Shown in pieces: positions 28,069 to 35,409 of a DNA stretch of 64,000 nucleotides. Location of the stretch: positions 3,782,001-3,846,000 of the forward strand of contig LR134136.1 of the NCBI GenBank assembly GCA_900635495.1, given 5' to 3'. The DNA is from Atlantibacter hermannii (GTDB lineage: Bacteria > Pseudomonadota > Gammaproteobacteria > Enterobacterales > Enterobacteriaceae). The first letter of the stretch is position 1. Each line of letters starts with the position of its first letter. The notes beneath the pieces were generated by a model. The model did no database searches and had not been told where the DNA came from. It worked only from the letters and a program-made list of their open reading frames with translations. The translations under genes and the position numbers were made by a program.

Positions 28069-28923
28069 ATGTCAACTTATCTGATTGGCGACGTTCACGG
28101 TTGTTACGATGAACTGCAAGCGCTGTTAACCCATATTGAATTTAATCCCGCCAGCGACACGCTGTGGCTGACGGGCGATTTAGTGGCCCGCGGCCCCGGC
28201 TCGCTGGATGTGTTGCGGCTGGTTCGCTCGCTCGGCGATGCCGTGCGCATGGTATTAGGCAACCACGATCTCCATCTGCTGGCGGTTTACGCTGGCATCA
28301 GCCGCAATAAGCCCAAAGATCGCCTGAGCCCGCTGCTCGAAGCGCCGGACGTTGATGAGTTACTCAACTGGCTGCGTCGCCAGCCGCTGTTGCAGGTTGA
28401 TGAAGAGAAAAAGCTGGTGATGGCCCATGCGGGCATTACGCCCCAGTGGGATCTGGCTACCGCCAAAAGCTGTGCAAGGGATGTGGAAGCGGTATTGTCC
28501 AGCGACAGCTATCCGCTGTTTTTAGACGCCATGTACGGTGACATGCCAAACAACTGGTCGGCTGAACTCTCTGGCCTGGCGCGTCTGCGTTTTATTACCA
28601 ATGCCTTTACGCGCATGCGTTACTGTTTCCCGAACGGGCAACTGGATATGTTCAGCAAAGAAAATCCGGAAAACGCCCCCGCGCCGTTGAAACCCTGGTT
28701 CGCCATTCCGGGGCCGGTTTCACAGGAATACAGCATCGCGTTTGGTCACTGGGCATCGCTGGAAGGCAAAGGCACGCCGGAAGGGATTTATGCGCTGGAT
28801 ACCGGTTGCTGCTGGGGGGGAACATTAACCTGTCTGCGCTGGGAAGATAAAGCCTGGTTTGTTCAGCCGTCTAACCGTCAACGTGATTTGGACGAAGGCG
28901 AAGCGACTGCCGTCGCCTCCTGA
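28069..28923 (+). CDS. apaH: ApaH, diadenosine tetraphosphatase
   Basis: Symmetrical Ap4A hydrolase that also removes Np4 caps from RNA. Metallophosphatase motifs GDVHGCYDEL (~8), GDLVARGPGS (~36), GNHDLHLLAVYAG (~63) and VMAHAGI (~120) are all present. I start at ATG 28069 for 284 residues (E. coli 280), since a longer upstream extension would overlap apaG. Convergent with folA. Confidence 0.95.
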   Translation: MSTYLIGDVHGCYDELQALLTHIEFNPASDTLWLTGDLVARGPGSLDVLRLVRSLGDAVRMVLGNHDLHLLAVYAGISRNKPKDRLSPLLEAPDVDELLNWLRRQPLLQVDEEKKLVMAHAGITPQWDLATAKSCARDVEAVLSSDSYPLFLDAMYGDMPNNWSAELSGLARLRFITNAFTRMRYCFPNGQLDMFSKENPENAPAPLKPWFAIPGPVSQEYSIAFGHWASLEGKGTPEGIYALDTGCCWGGTLTCLRWEDKAWFVQPSNRQRDLDEGEATAVAS

Positions 28924-28932
28924 CCATACTGT

Positions 28933-28950
28933 CCGCCCCTTTCGGGGCGG
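28933..28950. terminator. Hairpin between convergent apaH and folA
   Basis: CCGCCCC/GGGGCGG, a 7-bp perfect GC stem with a TTTC loop, lies between the two stop codons. No strong T-run, but the position suits a shared terminator. Confidence 0.6.
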
Positions 28951-28956
28951 CTGCGG

Positions 28957-29436
28957 TTAGCGACGTTCCAAAATCTCAAAGCAATAGCTGTGTGAATTGT
29001 TTTCGTCCGCGTCGTGAAACTCACTGAATACCGACTGCCATTCATCCGGTTCGTAATCCGGGAAATGGGTATCCCCTTCAACTTCCGCATCAATATGGGT
29101 CAGGTACAGTTTCTGCGCCTTCGGCAGCAGCTGTTCGTAGATACGTCCGCCACCGATCACCATGATTTCTTCCGCGTCGCCACAGGCGTTGAGCGCCGCC
29201 TCAATCGAGGTCACCCACTCTACGCGATCGTCGGTGCCTGGCTTGCTGCTGACGACGATGTTTTTACGTCCCGGCAGCGGGCGGCCAATAGATTCCCACG
29301 TTAAACGGCCCATAATGACCGGTTTATTAAGAGTATTACGTTTAAACCAGGCGAGGTCGGCAGGAAGCGTCCATGGCATGGCGTTTTCCATACCGATAAC
29401 GCGATCTACCGCAAGCGCCGCAATCAGACTGATCAT
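28957..29436 (-). CDS. folA: Dihydrofolate reductase (type I)
   Basis: The 159 residues match E. coli FolA in length. It reduces dihydrofolate with NADPH and is the target of trimethoprim. Catalytic Asp27 is in LPADLAWFKRNT, the Met20 loop is IGMENAMPW, and the NADPH site includes GRLTWESIGRPLPGRKNIV and VIGGGRIYEQ. Residue 45 is Leu (IMGRLTWES) where E. coli has His. None of the common resistance positions that I can recall looks altered. Confidence 0.97.
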   Translation of the reverse strand: MISLIAALAVDRVIGMENAMPWTLPADLAWFKRNTLNKPVIMGRLTWESIGRPLPGRKNIVVSSKPGTDDRVEWVTSIEAALNACGDAEEIMVIGGGRIYEQLLPKAQKLYLTHIDAEVEGDTHFPDYEPDEWQSVFSEFHDADENNSHSYCFEILERR

Positions 29437-29460
29437 TGAAAATTTCCCGGGTAAAAAAAA

Positions 29461-29507
29461 TTGCCGCCACTATACGGAAAGCGCATTCTTTAGTCGACTG
29501 GCGGCAA
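29461..29507 (-). promoter_or_regulatory. folA promoter bracketed by a 9-bp inverted repeat
   Basis: On the minus strand, a -35 box TCGACT (29492-29497) and a -10 box TATAGT (29469-29474) with a 17-base spacer precede folA. They lie between TTGCCGCCA (29461-29469) and its perfect inverse TGGCGGCAA (29499-29507). The repeat could be an operator or a stem near the transcript start. Confidence 0.6.
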
Positions 29508-29680
29508 GGCGCGAGCCATGAATTATTTACGATCTGCTGGCTGGCCCACGTCCCTGACTGGACAGACGAGTTATTAAATCTTATTAAAACAAACGGTTAC
29601 CTAATCTTTCCTAAAAGTGCTTTTTTGACGCGTTTTTATGCCTGTGGCGAAGAAGTGGTATTAAGATTTCGTTGATGCAC

Positions 29681-29708
29681 AAAAAACAAACCCCGCCGAA
29701 GCGGGGTT
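29681..29708 (-). terminator. Terminator of the small-protein pair
   Basis: AACCCCGC/GCGGGGTT (29689-29696, 29701-29708) has a 4-base loop with the CGAA/TTCG type sequence. A T-rich tract follows on the minus strand (plus-strand A-run at 29681-29686). It lies five bases beyond the stop of the 83-residue gene. Confidence 0.88.
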
Positions 29709-29712
29709 CTTT

Positions 29713-29964
29713 TTACCAGTAGTATATCGTGGGGTAGTTATCCGGCGACCAGGCGATGCCGTCCGGGTCGGAACCGCTTACCACTTTGTAAATCAGTTCA
29801 CGGTCACTGGCGCGGCGGCGCTTCGTCGTATAAATCCGGTTCCAGTATGCGGGGCTTTTGTTATAAAAGCGCCGCATCGCCGGGTAACGCTCCCATGCTT
29901 TCATCTTGTGGGGCTTTGCCTTGCCGTTCGGCAGGCGGTCTTTTCTGGTATTAAAAACGCTCAA
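29713..29964 (-). CDS. Small basic protein of unknown function (83 residues)
   Basis: I do not recognise a named gene. The product is basic and aromatic, with no membrane segment or signal peptide. It starts MSVFNTRKDRLPNGKAKPH, has a KRRR cluster in the middle and ends in YYW, a kind of C-terminus I recall from short hypothetical phage and enterobacterial proteins. The only plausible start is TTG 29964, since no ATG occurs until well inside. GAGG lies seven bases before it, inside the 3' arm of an inverted repeat (29968-30002). It follows the 68-residue gene by 80 bases and is closed by a strong terminator, so the two are probably one transcript. Confidence 0.65.
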   Translation of the reverse strand: MSVFNTRKDRLPNGKAKPHKMKAWERYPAMRRFYNKSPAYWNRIYTTKRRRASDRELIYKVVSGSDPDGIAWSPDNYPTIYYW

Positions 29965-29967
29965 TTT

Positions 29968-30002
29968 GACACCTCGCAGGAGTTAATTTCCTACAAGGTG
30001 TC
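29968..30002 (-). promoter_or_regulatory. SD-sequestering leader hairpin of the 83-residue gene
   Basis: Outer arms are GACACCT (plus strand 29968-29974) and AGGTGTC (29996-30002). Inner arms AGGA and TCCT (29978-29981, 29989-29992) are set symmetrically, with 3-base internal loops and a 7-base apical loop. In the minus-strand RNA the 3' outer arm contains the ribosome-binding AGG, and it ends three bases before the TTG start. This is the shape of a translational switch. Confidence 0.6.
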
Positions 30003-30044
30003 GAGGCTCCAGAGGTAACGTTTACCGTTCAAATCAGGCTCCTG

Positions 30045-30251
30045 TTAATCCGTATTGCGTACCGCCGCGCGGCGTTCCTGCATGTTCGGGCCGTGGTGCT
30101 CACGCTGATGACCACACATCCAGCAACTACAAAGGCAGGGTGTGCGGGCTACCATTCCTGTCGCTGCTGGTGAGCCGTCGCCGCTATTGTTATAGCGGCG
30201 GCGCTTCGCCTTTAATCTGCGGGCGTGGTGACGTCGTTCGGATCGTGTCAT
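30045..30251 (-). CDS. Small Arg-rich protein with a Cys cluster (68 residues)
   Basis: Unrecognised by name. The N-terminal third is strongly basic (RRHHARRLKAKRRRY), as in RNA-binding proteins. A CLCSCWMCG motif near residue 40 holds four cysteines (CxCxCxxC) that could bind a metal. I recall short hypothetical proteins with a CSCxxCG-type motif in enterobacteria and phages, but cannot confirm homology here. ATG 30251 has GGAG eight bases upstream, lying in an inverted repeat (30254-30313). Thirteen Arg in 68 residues and CDS-like codon use argue for a real gene. It is the first gene of a probable two-gene unit with the 83-residue protein. Confidence 0.65.
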   Translation of the reverse strand: MTRSERRHHARRLKAKRRRYNNSGDGSPAATGMVARTPCLCSCWMCGHQREHHGPNMQERRAAVRNTD

Positions 30252-30253
30252 AA

Positions 30254-30313
30254 CATTTACTCCAGTTCAGGTCGGCGGCGTTATGCCGCTTAAACGGGCT
30301 CTCGGAGTAAATG
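30254..30313 (-). promoter_or_regulatory. SD-sequestering leader of the 68-residue gene
   Basis: A perfect 10-bp inverted repeat, CATTTACTCC (30254-30263) and GGAGTAAATG (30304-30313), encloses a second small hairpin GCGGC/GCCGC (30275-30279, 30285-30289). In the minus-strand RNA the 3' arm is GGAGTAAATG, which carries the ribosome site and ends two bases before the ATG. A possible -10 box TAAAAT lies upstream at 30346-30351 (minus). Confidence 0.6.
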
Positions 30314-30363
30314 AAGTTTCGGTAGATGGGTTTAATCATCCGTGCATTTTAGTGGAGACCGCG

Positions 30364-30387
30364 AAAAAAAGCCCGCATTGCGCGGAC
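30364..30387 (-). terminator. kefF-kefC terminator
   Basis: GCCCGC/GCGGAC on the plus strand (30371-30376, 30382-30387; one G-T pair) is flanked by A7 at 30364-30370, which becomes the T-run on the minus strand. It lies 28 bases after the kefC stop and separates kefC from the small-protein pair. Confidence 0.85.
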
Positions 30388-30414
30388 TCTTTCCGTTCCC
30401 CAGGGCGATTTTAT

Positions 30415-32275
30415 TTACCGGCCCGGCGAGCTGTCGGGCGCGTCAGCCAGATCTCCGGTATGTTTACCCTCTCTGGTGCCCTGCCAGCCGTGGCGCTGGA
30501 TCACTGACAAATGTGCACGGTCCTCGCTGATAATCTCCGTCAGCATCGCACTGGTACGTTTATAGACATCCGCACGCGCCGCAGTGTCGTGCGCGCCTCC
30601 GGCCATCTCTTCCACCATCTGCGTGTTATAGCGCCGGAATAAGTCAGCGCGTTCACGCGCTTCATAAGGTCCGATGCCAAGCTGTTCCAGCGCCAGGCGG
30701 CCGATTTTCAGCGCGCCTTCGAAGGTTTCACGCTCCGGCAGCGTCACGCCCGCCTCGCGTAGCCGGATGTAGTGATCCACATCGCGAGCCCTGGCAATGA
30801 TCCGCAGCGTTGGGAAATGGGTTTTTACCAGTTCAGTGAGTTGCAGGCTGGTTTGCGGATCGTCGATCGCGTTAATAATAATGTCCGCTTTTGCCGCGCC
30901 GGCGGATTCCAGCAAATCGACACGGGTGGCATCCCCGTAAAAGACTTTCATCCCGAACTTACGCAGCGTCTCGATATGATCCGGATCGTGATCGAGTACC
31001 ACCATTTTTACACCGCTTGATAACAGCAAACGGCCCGCAATCTGCCCGAAGCGGCCAAATCCGGCAATAATCACTCTGGGCTGCTCTTCATCAATTTCGT
31101 CCGCGTCGCGATCCTGAGCCGTATCGTTTTTCTCCAGACGCGCCAGCAATACCAGCAGTATCGGCGTGGCCGCCATGGAGAGCGCAACCGCCAGCGTCAG
31201 GGATTTTGCCCATTCGGTATCCAGCACCTGCGCAGTTTGCGCCGCGCCGAAGATCACAAACGCGAATTCACTCCCCTGCCCCAGCAACACTGCAAACCAA
31301 CGGTATTGTTTGCGCGGCACGCCCAGCGGCCGGGCGAGCAACCACAGCATCAGCGTTTTGATCACCAGGAAGCCGACCAGCAGGAGCAAAATACGCAGCG
31401 GGTTATCAATGAGCGTACCGAAGTCGATAGACATCCCGACCCCGATAAAGAACAGCCCAGCAGCAGCCCTTTAAACGGCTCGATATCGCTTTCCAGCGCA
31501 TGCCGGTATTCTGAACTCGCCAGCAGTACGCCTGCTAAAAACGCGCCCATCGCCATCGACAGACCGGCCTCTTCCAGCAGCAGGCCAAAGCCGAAGACCA
31601 GAAACAGGGCCACGGCGCTGAAGACTTCGCGCAGGCCGGACCGCGCCACAAAATGGAGCGCCGGGCGCGCCACATAACGACCAATCAGCACCACTAACGC
31701 CAGCGCGCCGACGACCTTCAGCGCCGACAGGGTAAAGGCACCGAGAGTAGTCGCAGCACCACTGCTGGCCAGCAGCGGGATCATCGCCACCAGGGGAATG
31801 GCCGCGATATCCTGGAACAGCAGAACAGCGAATGTGCTGCGCCCCAGTTGCGAAACGGTAAGGTTGCGCTCATTCATTGCCTGCATGGCGATGGCAGTGG
31901 ACGAGAGCGCCAGCGTCAGGCCAATCAGTATGGCAACCTTCCATGAAAGCCCCAGCGCCACGCAGAAAGCGCCAAGCGCCAGACCGCAGGCCGCCATTTG
32001 CAGCGCGCCGCCGCCAAATACCGAAGCCCGCAGTTTCCACAAGCGTTGCGGATCGAGTTCAAGGCCAATGACAAACAACATCAGCACCACACCGATTTCC
32101 GCAAAATGAAGGATCGCCTCGGCGTCGGTTACCAGCCGCAATCCCCAGGGCCAATCAGACAACCGGCGATGAGATAGCCCAGCACGGAACCCAGCCCGAG
32201 CCGAACGGCAATGGGCACGATAAGCGCGGCGGAGCCAAGGTAAATCAATGCCTGGATCAGAGTATGGCTATCCAT
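30415..32275 (-). CDS. kefC: KefC, glutathione-gated K+ efflux antiporter (two frameshifts)
   Basis: Inner-membrane K+/H+ antiporter that acidifies the cytoplasm during electrophile stress. A CPA2-type transport domain of about a dozen helices fills residues ~1-380. A KTN/Rossmann domain follows (VIIAGFGRFGQIAGRLL at ~402), which binds glutathione conjugates and NADH. Breaks lie at 32148-32150 (missing C in LIGPWGLRLV) and at 31455-31457 (missing G in LLLGLFFIGVGMSIDFG). Adding both bases gives 620 residues, equal to E. coli. The start at ATG 32275 overlaps the end of kefF. Confidence 0.94.
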
Positions 32276-32798
32276 GGTGCGTCTCCTGCCAGTCGATTAA
32301 CCGCTGTTTATAATGTCTGGCCTGCGCCGCAAGCGTCTCGTCATCACAAATAAACGTGCAGTGCATCGCAAAGGGCGGCAGCCAACGCAGCCCGCAATAC
32401 AGCGCCGTAGCCTGTAGCGGCTGCGCCAGCACATCGAAACCGGGATGATCGCCCAGATTAAAATGGTTCTCCCCGCCGCCGGTGGTCACCGCCCACATCA
32501 GGGTTTTGCCTCGCAACGCGCAGGCATCGTGACCATATGCCCAACCGTGCGACAACACTTTGTCGATCCATAACTTGAGAAGAGGCGGAACGCTGTACCA
32601 CTGCATCGGGTGCTGCAGCACGATCAGATCGGCACGCTCCAGCGCCTGCTGTTCAGCGGCGATGTCGATGGTAAAGTCAGGATAAAGTTGGTAAAGCGAG
32701 CGGATTTCCACGCCGTCCAGCGTTTCCACCTGCTCAAGCATCCGCTTATTAGCATGAGAATGCTGCGGATAAGGATGGGCATAAATAATTAAAATCAT
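32268..32798 (-). CDS. kefF: KefF, ancillary quinone oxidoreductase of KefC
   Basis: The 176-residue flavodoxin-fold NAD(P)H:quinone oxidoreductase is equal in length to E. coli KefF. It is needed for full KefC activity. FMN-binding YAHPYPQHSHANKRM is at the N-terminus, with QHPMQWYSVPPLLKLW and TTGGGENHF further on. It overlaps kefC by eight bases, indicating coupled translation. Frame intact. Confidence 0.96.
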   Translation of the reverse strand: MILIIYAHPYPQHSHANKRMLEQVETLDGVEIRSLYQLYPDFTIDIAAEQQALERADLIVLQHPMQWYSVPPLLKLWIDKVLSHGWAYGHDACALRGKTLMWAVTTGGGENHFNLGDHPGFDVLAQPLQATALYCGLRWLPPFAMHCTFICDDETLAAQARHYKQRLIDWQETHHG

Positions 32799-32862
32799 GT
32801 CGTTCTCGTTTCGCTAATGCATTCCATAACGATAAGCGATTTTTTAAAAAAACGACATGAAA

Positions 32863-32901
32863 CGCGAATCCGCTAATTTTGTGTGGAATTAGCGGTTCGC
32901 G
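32863..32901 (-). terminator. Terminator after the DUF903 lipoprotein gene
   Basis: A stem of about 15 bp with one bulged base (32863-32878 with 32887-32901) has an 8-base loop. On the minus strand a T-run follows some 10 bases further (plus A-run at 32846-32852). It lies 12 bases beyond the lipoprotein stop. Confidence 0.7.
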
Positions 32902-32913
32902 ATGGAGCACGAT

Positions 32914-33147
32914 TTAATTTTCCAGTTCACTCATGGATTTCACTTCACTGCGATTAATCTGCTCAGTTTTCCCGGTTTCCGCATTTTTATAAGAAACCAG
33001 TCCGGTATCGCTGTCTACTTCAGGTTTACCGTCGGTGATAATGGTGCCGCCATCGCTGGTTTTTACCGACTGATTAGAAGAACATCCGCTGATAAAAAGC
33101 AGTGCGCTGGCTGCCAGAATGGGGGTAATAAGTATTTTCGCTCGCAT
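32914..33147 (-). CDS. Small lipoprotein, YgdI/YgdR (DUF903) family
   Basis: A 77-residue protein with a lipoprotein signal peptide ending in lipobox ISGC (Cys21). The mature part, beginning SSNQSVKTSDGGTIITDGKP, shows the SH3-like DUF903 pattern shared with E. coli YgdI/YgdR (DGxxIxxDGKPxxDxDTGxxxY). Role unknown; probably anchored in the outer membrane. Monocistronic, with its own terminator. Confidence 0.85.
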   Translation of the reverse strand: MRAKILITPILAASALLFISGCSSNQSVKTSDGGTIITDGKPEVDSDTGLVSYKNAETGKTEQINRSEVKSMSELEN

Positions 33148-33270
33148 GGTTTTCTCCCGTGCATGTAAGTGTCTTTATCGTATTACCCGTTAACTATAGT
33201 TGCGCAAACGTAACGGGTGGAGATAAACAGAACACTCTTAATACCCTTCCGGCCTGACAGCCCGCCCGGA

Positions 33271-33759
33271 TTATGGTTTCTCTGCCGGATAACCATCTTT
33301 ATAAATCATGGATTTGGCAACATGACCGTTGGCGTCATAGGCAATTACTTCCCCATTCGCCAGCCCGTTTTTATAGGTAATGACGGTGCGTAATTTGCCA
33401 TCCTGGGTATAGCCCTGGGATTTTCCTTCTGCCTTACAATTAACCAGCGGCGTGTGGGTACGTAATTGGCCGTTGGGATAATAGAGATCCAGATATTCGT
33501 TAAAGCAGCGGTTTTTAACGACAGTTTCGAATTTTTTATTGCCGTTATCATAACGCTCGACGAGTTTTCCTTCCGGCACATTATCCGTAACGCTGATGGA
33601 TGCGGTCTCAAGTTTACGCATTTGCAGATCCTCGTTCATGCCTTTTGCATAATCTGGGGTCATTCCCATCGCATCAATGGTATTCGTTACTGAGGAAGAG
33701 AAACCGGCGCATCCCGAAAGCAGAAGTGTAAACGTCAGAATGGGCAGTGCACGTTGCAA
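33271..33759 (-). CDS. Lipoprotein with MORN-like (YwqK-type) repeats
   Basis: A 162-residue protein. The signal peptide ends at lipobox LSGC (Cys17). Repeats of the form YxNGxxxxxxxY recur (ERYDNGNKKFETVV, LYYPNGQLRTHTPL, YTQDGKLRTVITYKNG, AYDANGHVAKSMIY), as in the MORN-like/YwqK-antitoxin domain family. Two further cysteines (NRCFNEY, VNCKAEG) could form a periplasmic disulfide. Function not known. No partner toxin is visible next to it. Confidence 0.75.
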   Translation of the reverse strand: MQRALPILTFTLLLSGCAGFSSSVTNTIDAMGMTPDYAKGMNEDLQMRKLETASISVTDNVPEGKLVERYDNGNKKFETVVKNRCFNEYLDLYYPNGQLRTHTPLVNCKAEGKSQGYTQDGKLRTVITYKNGLANGEVIAYDANGHVAKSMIYKDGYPAEKP

Positions 33760-33856
33760 AATAATCTCCTTAGTGAGTGCAGTCCTGTGGGCAAACTAAT
33801 AGTAGCCCGTAAAAATTACCTTTCCGGAAATCACTTATTTTTAGTAGGAGCATGAA

Positions 33857-33884
33857 ATAAAAAAAAAGCCCGGAAAGGGCTTTT
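33857..33884 (-). terminator. Terminator of the ycgZ-ymgA-ariR unit
   Basis: AAAAGCCC/GGGCTTTT (33864-33871, 33877-33884) has a 5-base loop, with a long plus-strand A-run on its left that is the T-tail for minus-strand transcripts. Confidence 0.85.
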
Positions 33885-34011
33885 AAAGATGGCCTGGCAA
33901 GAGCCATCGACATATGACGAGTGAGCGTCAGGAATGGCAGATCAAATCAGAGATATTATCAGGCGTGAACCGCCTTGTTTAACGTATCGCAATGAGCCAA
34001 GTACGCAGGCT

Positions 34012-34290
34012 TCAAATATCGTCGCTGGTGTGATTAACCACAATTTCCAGTGTCTTACGGATCACATCGCTTTTTACCGCATCCTCGGTAACTTTCAACA
34101 TGGCCATCAGTTGGCGAATAATCGCTTTATTCGTCAAAAACTCCTGCGAGGCAAGAATGTTGTTTACAACGGCACCCATCAGAACAGACTCTTCTGCAAG
34201 TGCATCGCCCGCGCTTCGAAAATAATGGGTTAATGCGGTATCGGGCAAATTTGTGCATGTCTCTGATGGGTGAATCATTGCCTGGCTCAT
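34012..34290 (-). CDS. ariR: AriR (YmgB) homologue, biofilm/acid-resistance connector protein
   Basis: A 92-residue protein. The core LTHYFRSAGDALAEESVLMG and the C-terminal KSDVIRKTLEIVVNHTSDDI match E. coli AriR (YmgB), a small helical dimer in the BluR regulon. In E. coli these proteins act through the RcsC phosphorelay to raise colanic acid and lower curli. Third gene of ycgZ-ymgA-ariR, in the same order as in E. coli; ymgC is not seen. Confidence 0.85.
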   Translation of the reverse strand: MSQAMIHPSETCTNLPDTALTHYFRSAGDALAEESVLMGAVVNNILASQEFLTNKAIIRQLMAMLKVTEDAVKSDVIRKTLEIVVNHTSDDI

Positions 34291-34324
34291 GTGCGTGCGT
34301 CCTTAAATAAGTTATGAGAGACAG

Positions 34325-34642
34325 TCAGTGTTTTTTGCCGGTACCTGACTGCTTGCTATCATCGAACAACTGATAAACGTTATCTCTGCTTTTCCTTGCG
34401 TCCCTGCCCGATTCGCTCTCTTCATGAATCGGCTTGCGACGCGTTGAAACCACGGTGCTGCTGACCTTCGAGATGACCTGTACGATCAAATCCCGTCGCA
34501 GGACGTCTGATTCCTCGTCTTTCATCACTCTCAGTTGCCTGATGAGGCCCTGAACATTAACAGGCAGGTTTTCCTTAAGCAGGTATAAAACTGCCTCACC
34601 AACTATTTCGTCTGTCAGTTGTTCAATTTCACTACTGTTCAT
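34325..34642 (-). CDS. ymgA: YmgA homologue, Rcs connector protein
   Basis: A 105-residue protein (E. coli YmgA 90). The N-terminal 65 residues align with YmgA: EIVGEAVLYLL, LIRQLRVMKDEESDVLRRDL. The C-terminal tail (HEESESGRDARKSRDNVYQL) is polar, charged and longer than in E. coli. It belongs to the same small helical family as YcgZ and AriR. Operon context and BluR-type operator sites upstream of ycgZ support the assignment. Confidence 0.75.
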   Translation of the reverse strand: MNSSEIEQLTDEIVGEAVLYLLKENLPVNVQGLIRQLRVMKDEESDVLRRDLIVQVISKVSSTVVSTRRKPIHEESESGRDARKSRDNVYQLFDDSKQSGTGKKH

Positions 34643-34712
34643 AACTGCGTCTCTGATTGCCGCAATCTTCCGGCCCGGATACGCGGCATTGAGTCAGTTA
34701 TCCGGGGAAGAC

Positions 34713-34735
34713 GGTCAGCGCCGGAGCGGCTGACC
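34713..34735 (-). other. Hairpin between ycgZ and ymgA
   Basis: GGTCAGC/GCTGACC (34713-34719, 34729-34735), with further G-C pairing in the 9-base loop, lies in the 151-base gap between the two genes. No T-run. It could be an mRNA stability or processing element that sets relative expression. Confidence 0.45.
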
Positions 34736-34793
34736 TTAATAAACCTGAATATTACTCCCGCCGAATGGACCTGGTAACCATAGACTGGTGCCC

Positions 34794-35048
34794 TTAGTCG
34801 TTTTCATCATGACGTTCAAAAAGCAGACCAATCAGCGTGTGATAGTGGCTCTCTTCTTCTGGCCCGGAAGCCTGCTCTAAACGGCGAAGAAGTTTGGTGC
34901 AAATGGCTTTACGGCTCAGGTTTTTGCCATCACTCAGGATTTCAACTGCGATTTGGCCTAACGTCTCTTGTTGGGTAGGCAAAGCCGCTTTGTTGAAGTA
35001 ACGGGCAATGGCATTCCCTTTCTCCGGAAGGTAACCGTTCTGTTGCAT
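34794..35048 (-). CDS. ycgZ: YcgZ homologue, first connector protein of the BluR regulon
   Basis: An 84-residue protein (E. coli YcgZ 78). Strongly alike: ARYFNKAALPTQQETLGQI, DGKNLSRKAICTKLLRRLE and HYHTLIGLLFE. The start ATG 35048 has GGAGTGA upstream. It is divergent from bluF, as in E. coli, and shares the 360-base control region with it. Confidence 0.88.
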   Translation of the reverse strand: MQQNGYLPEKGNAIARYFNKAALPTQQETLGQIAVEILSDGKNLSRKAICTKLLRRLEQASGPEEESHYHTLIGLLFERHDEND

Positions 35049-35110
35049 TTGTCACTCCAGTAATATTCAGGATGAATAATGTTTAGTTAAAGTATACAAG
35101 CTGGTTAAAG

Positions 35111-35130
35111 TTGTACATCGAAATTGTACA
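35111..35130. promoter_or_regulatory. Tandem TGTACA motifs, candidate BluR site
   Basis: TTGTACAT (35111-35118) and ATTGTACA (35123-35130) lie in the ycgZ leader region. TGTACA is the core of operators used by the related MerR-type regulators MlrA and CarH, so BluR binding is a reasonable inference. Confidence 0.5.
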
Positions 35131-35211
35131 GCCACACAAGCTTTTTTTATCAAAAAAATTTATAAATCTTAATTTTCATATAGTTAAAATAGTTAGCCAT
35201 TTAAGCATTTG

Positions 35212-35233
35212 GCTTTGTACACCTGTACAAAGC
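35212..35233. promoter_or_regulatory. Perfect TGTACA palindrome, candidate BluR operator
   Basis: GCTTTGTACA and TGTACAAAGC (35212-35221, 35224-35233) form a perfect 10+10 inverted repeat with a 2-base centre. It lies midway between divergent ycgZ and bluF. It is the strongest regulatory palindrome of the locus. Confidence 0.6.
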
Positions 35234-35409
35234 ATTTAAATGGCCCTATACACAGCGCAAAAATCGAGCATATATCATGTATTATCTGAAGGGTTATTTA
35301 ATAATTAGCCTGTCAATAAAGGTAATTTGTAAAAAAGCTGTGTATAAACATCCCCCTGCAACGGGGCATCTGATAATGTGACACCTCATCCACCTACCCT
35401 GGGATCTTC

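Noticed and set aside
29436..29675. A plus-strand 79-codon frame from a TTG start opposite the folA promoter
   Set aside because: It has no ribosome site, it overlaps folA control DNA and the protein resembles nothing. Better explained as non-coding promoter region.
29713..30313. A prophage remnant between folA and kefC
   Set aside because: Only two small genes with orderly leaders and a terminator are present. There is no integrase, attachment repeat or structural phage gene, so a prophage claim is not supported.
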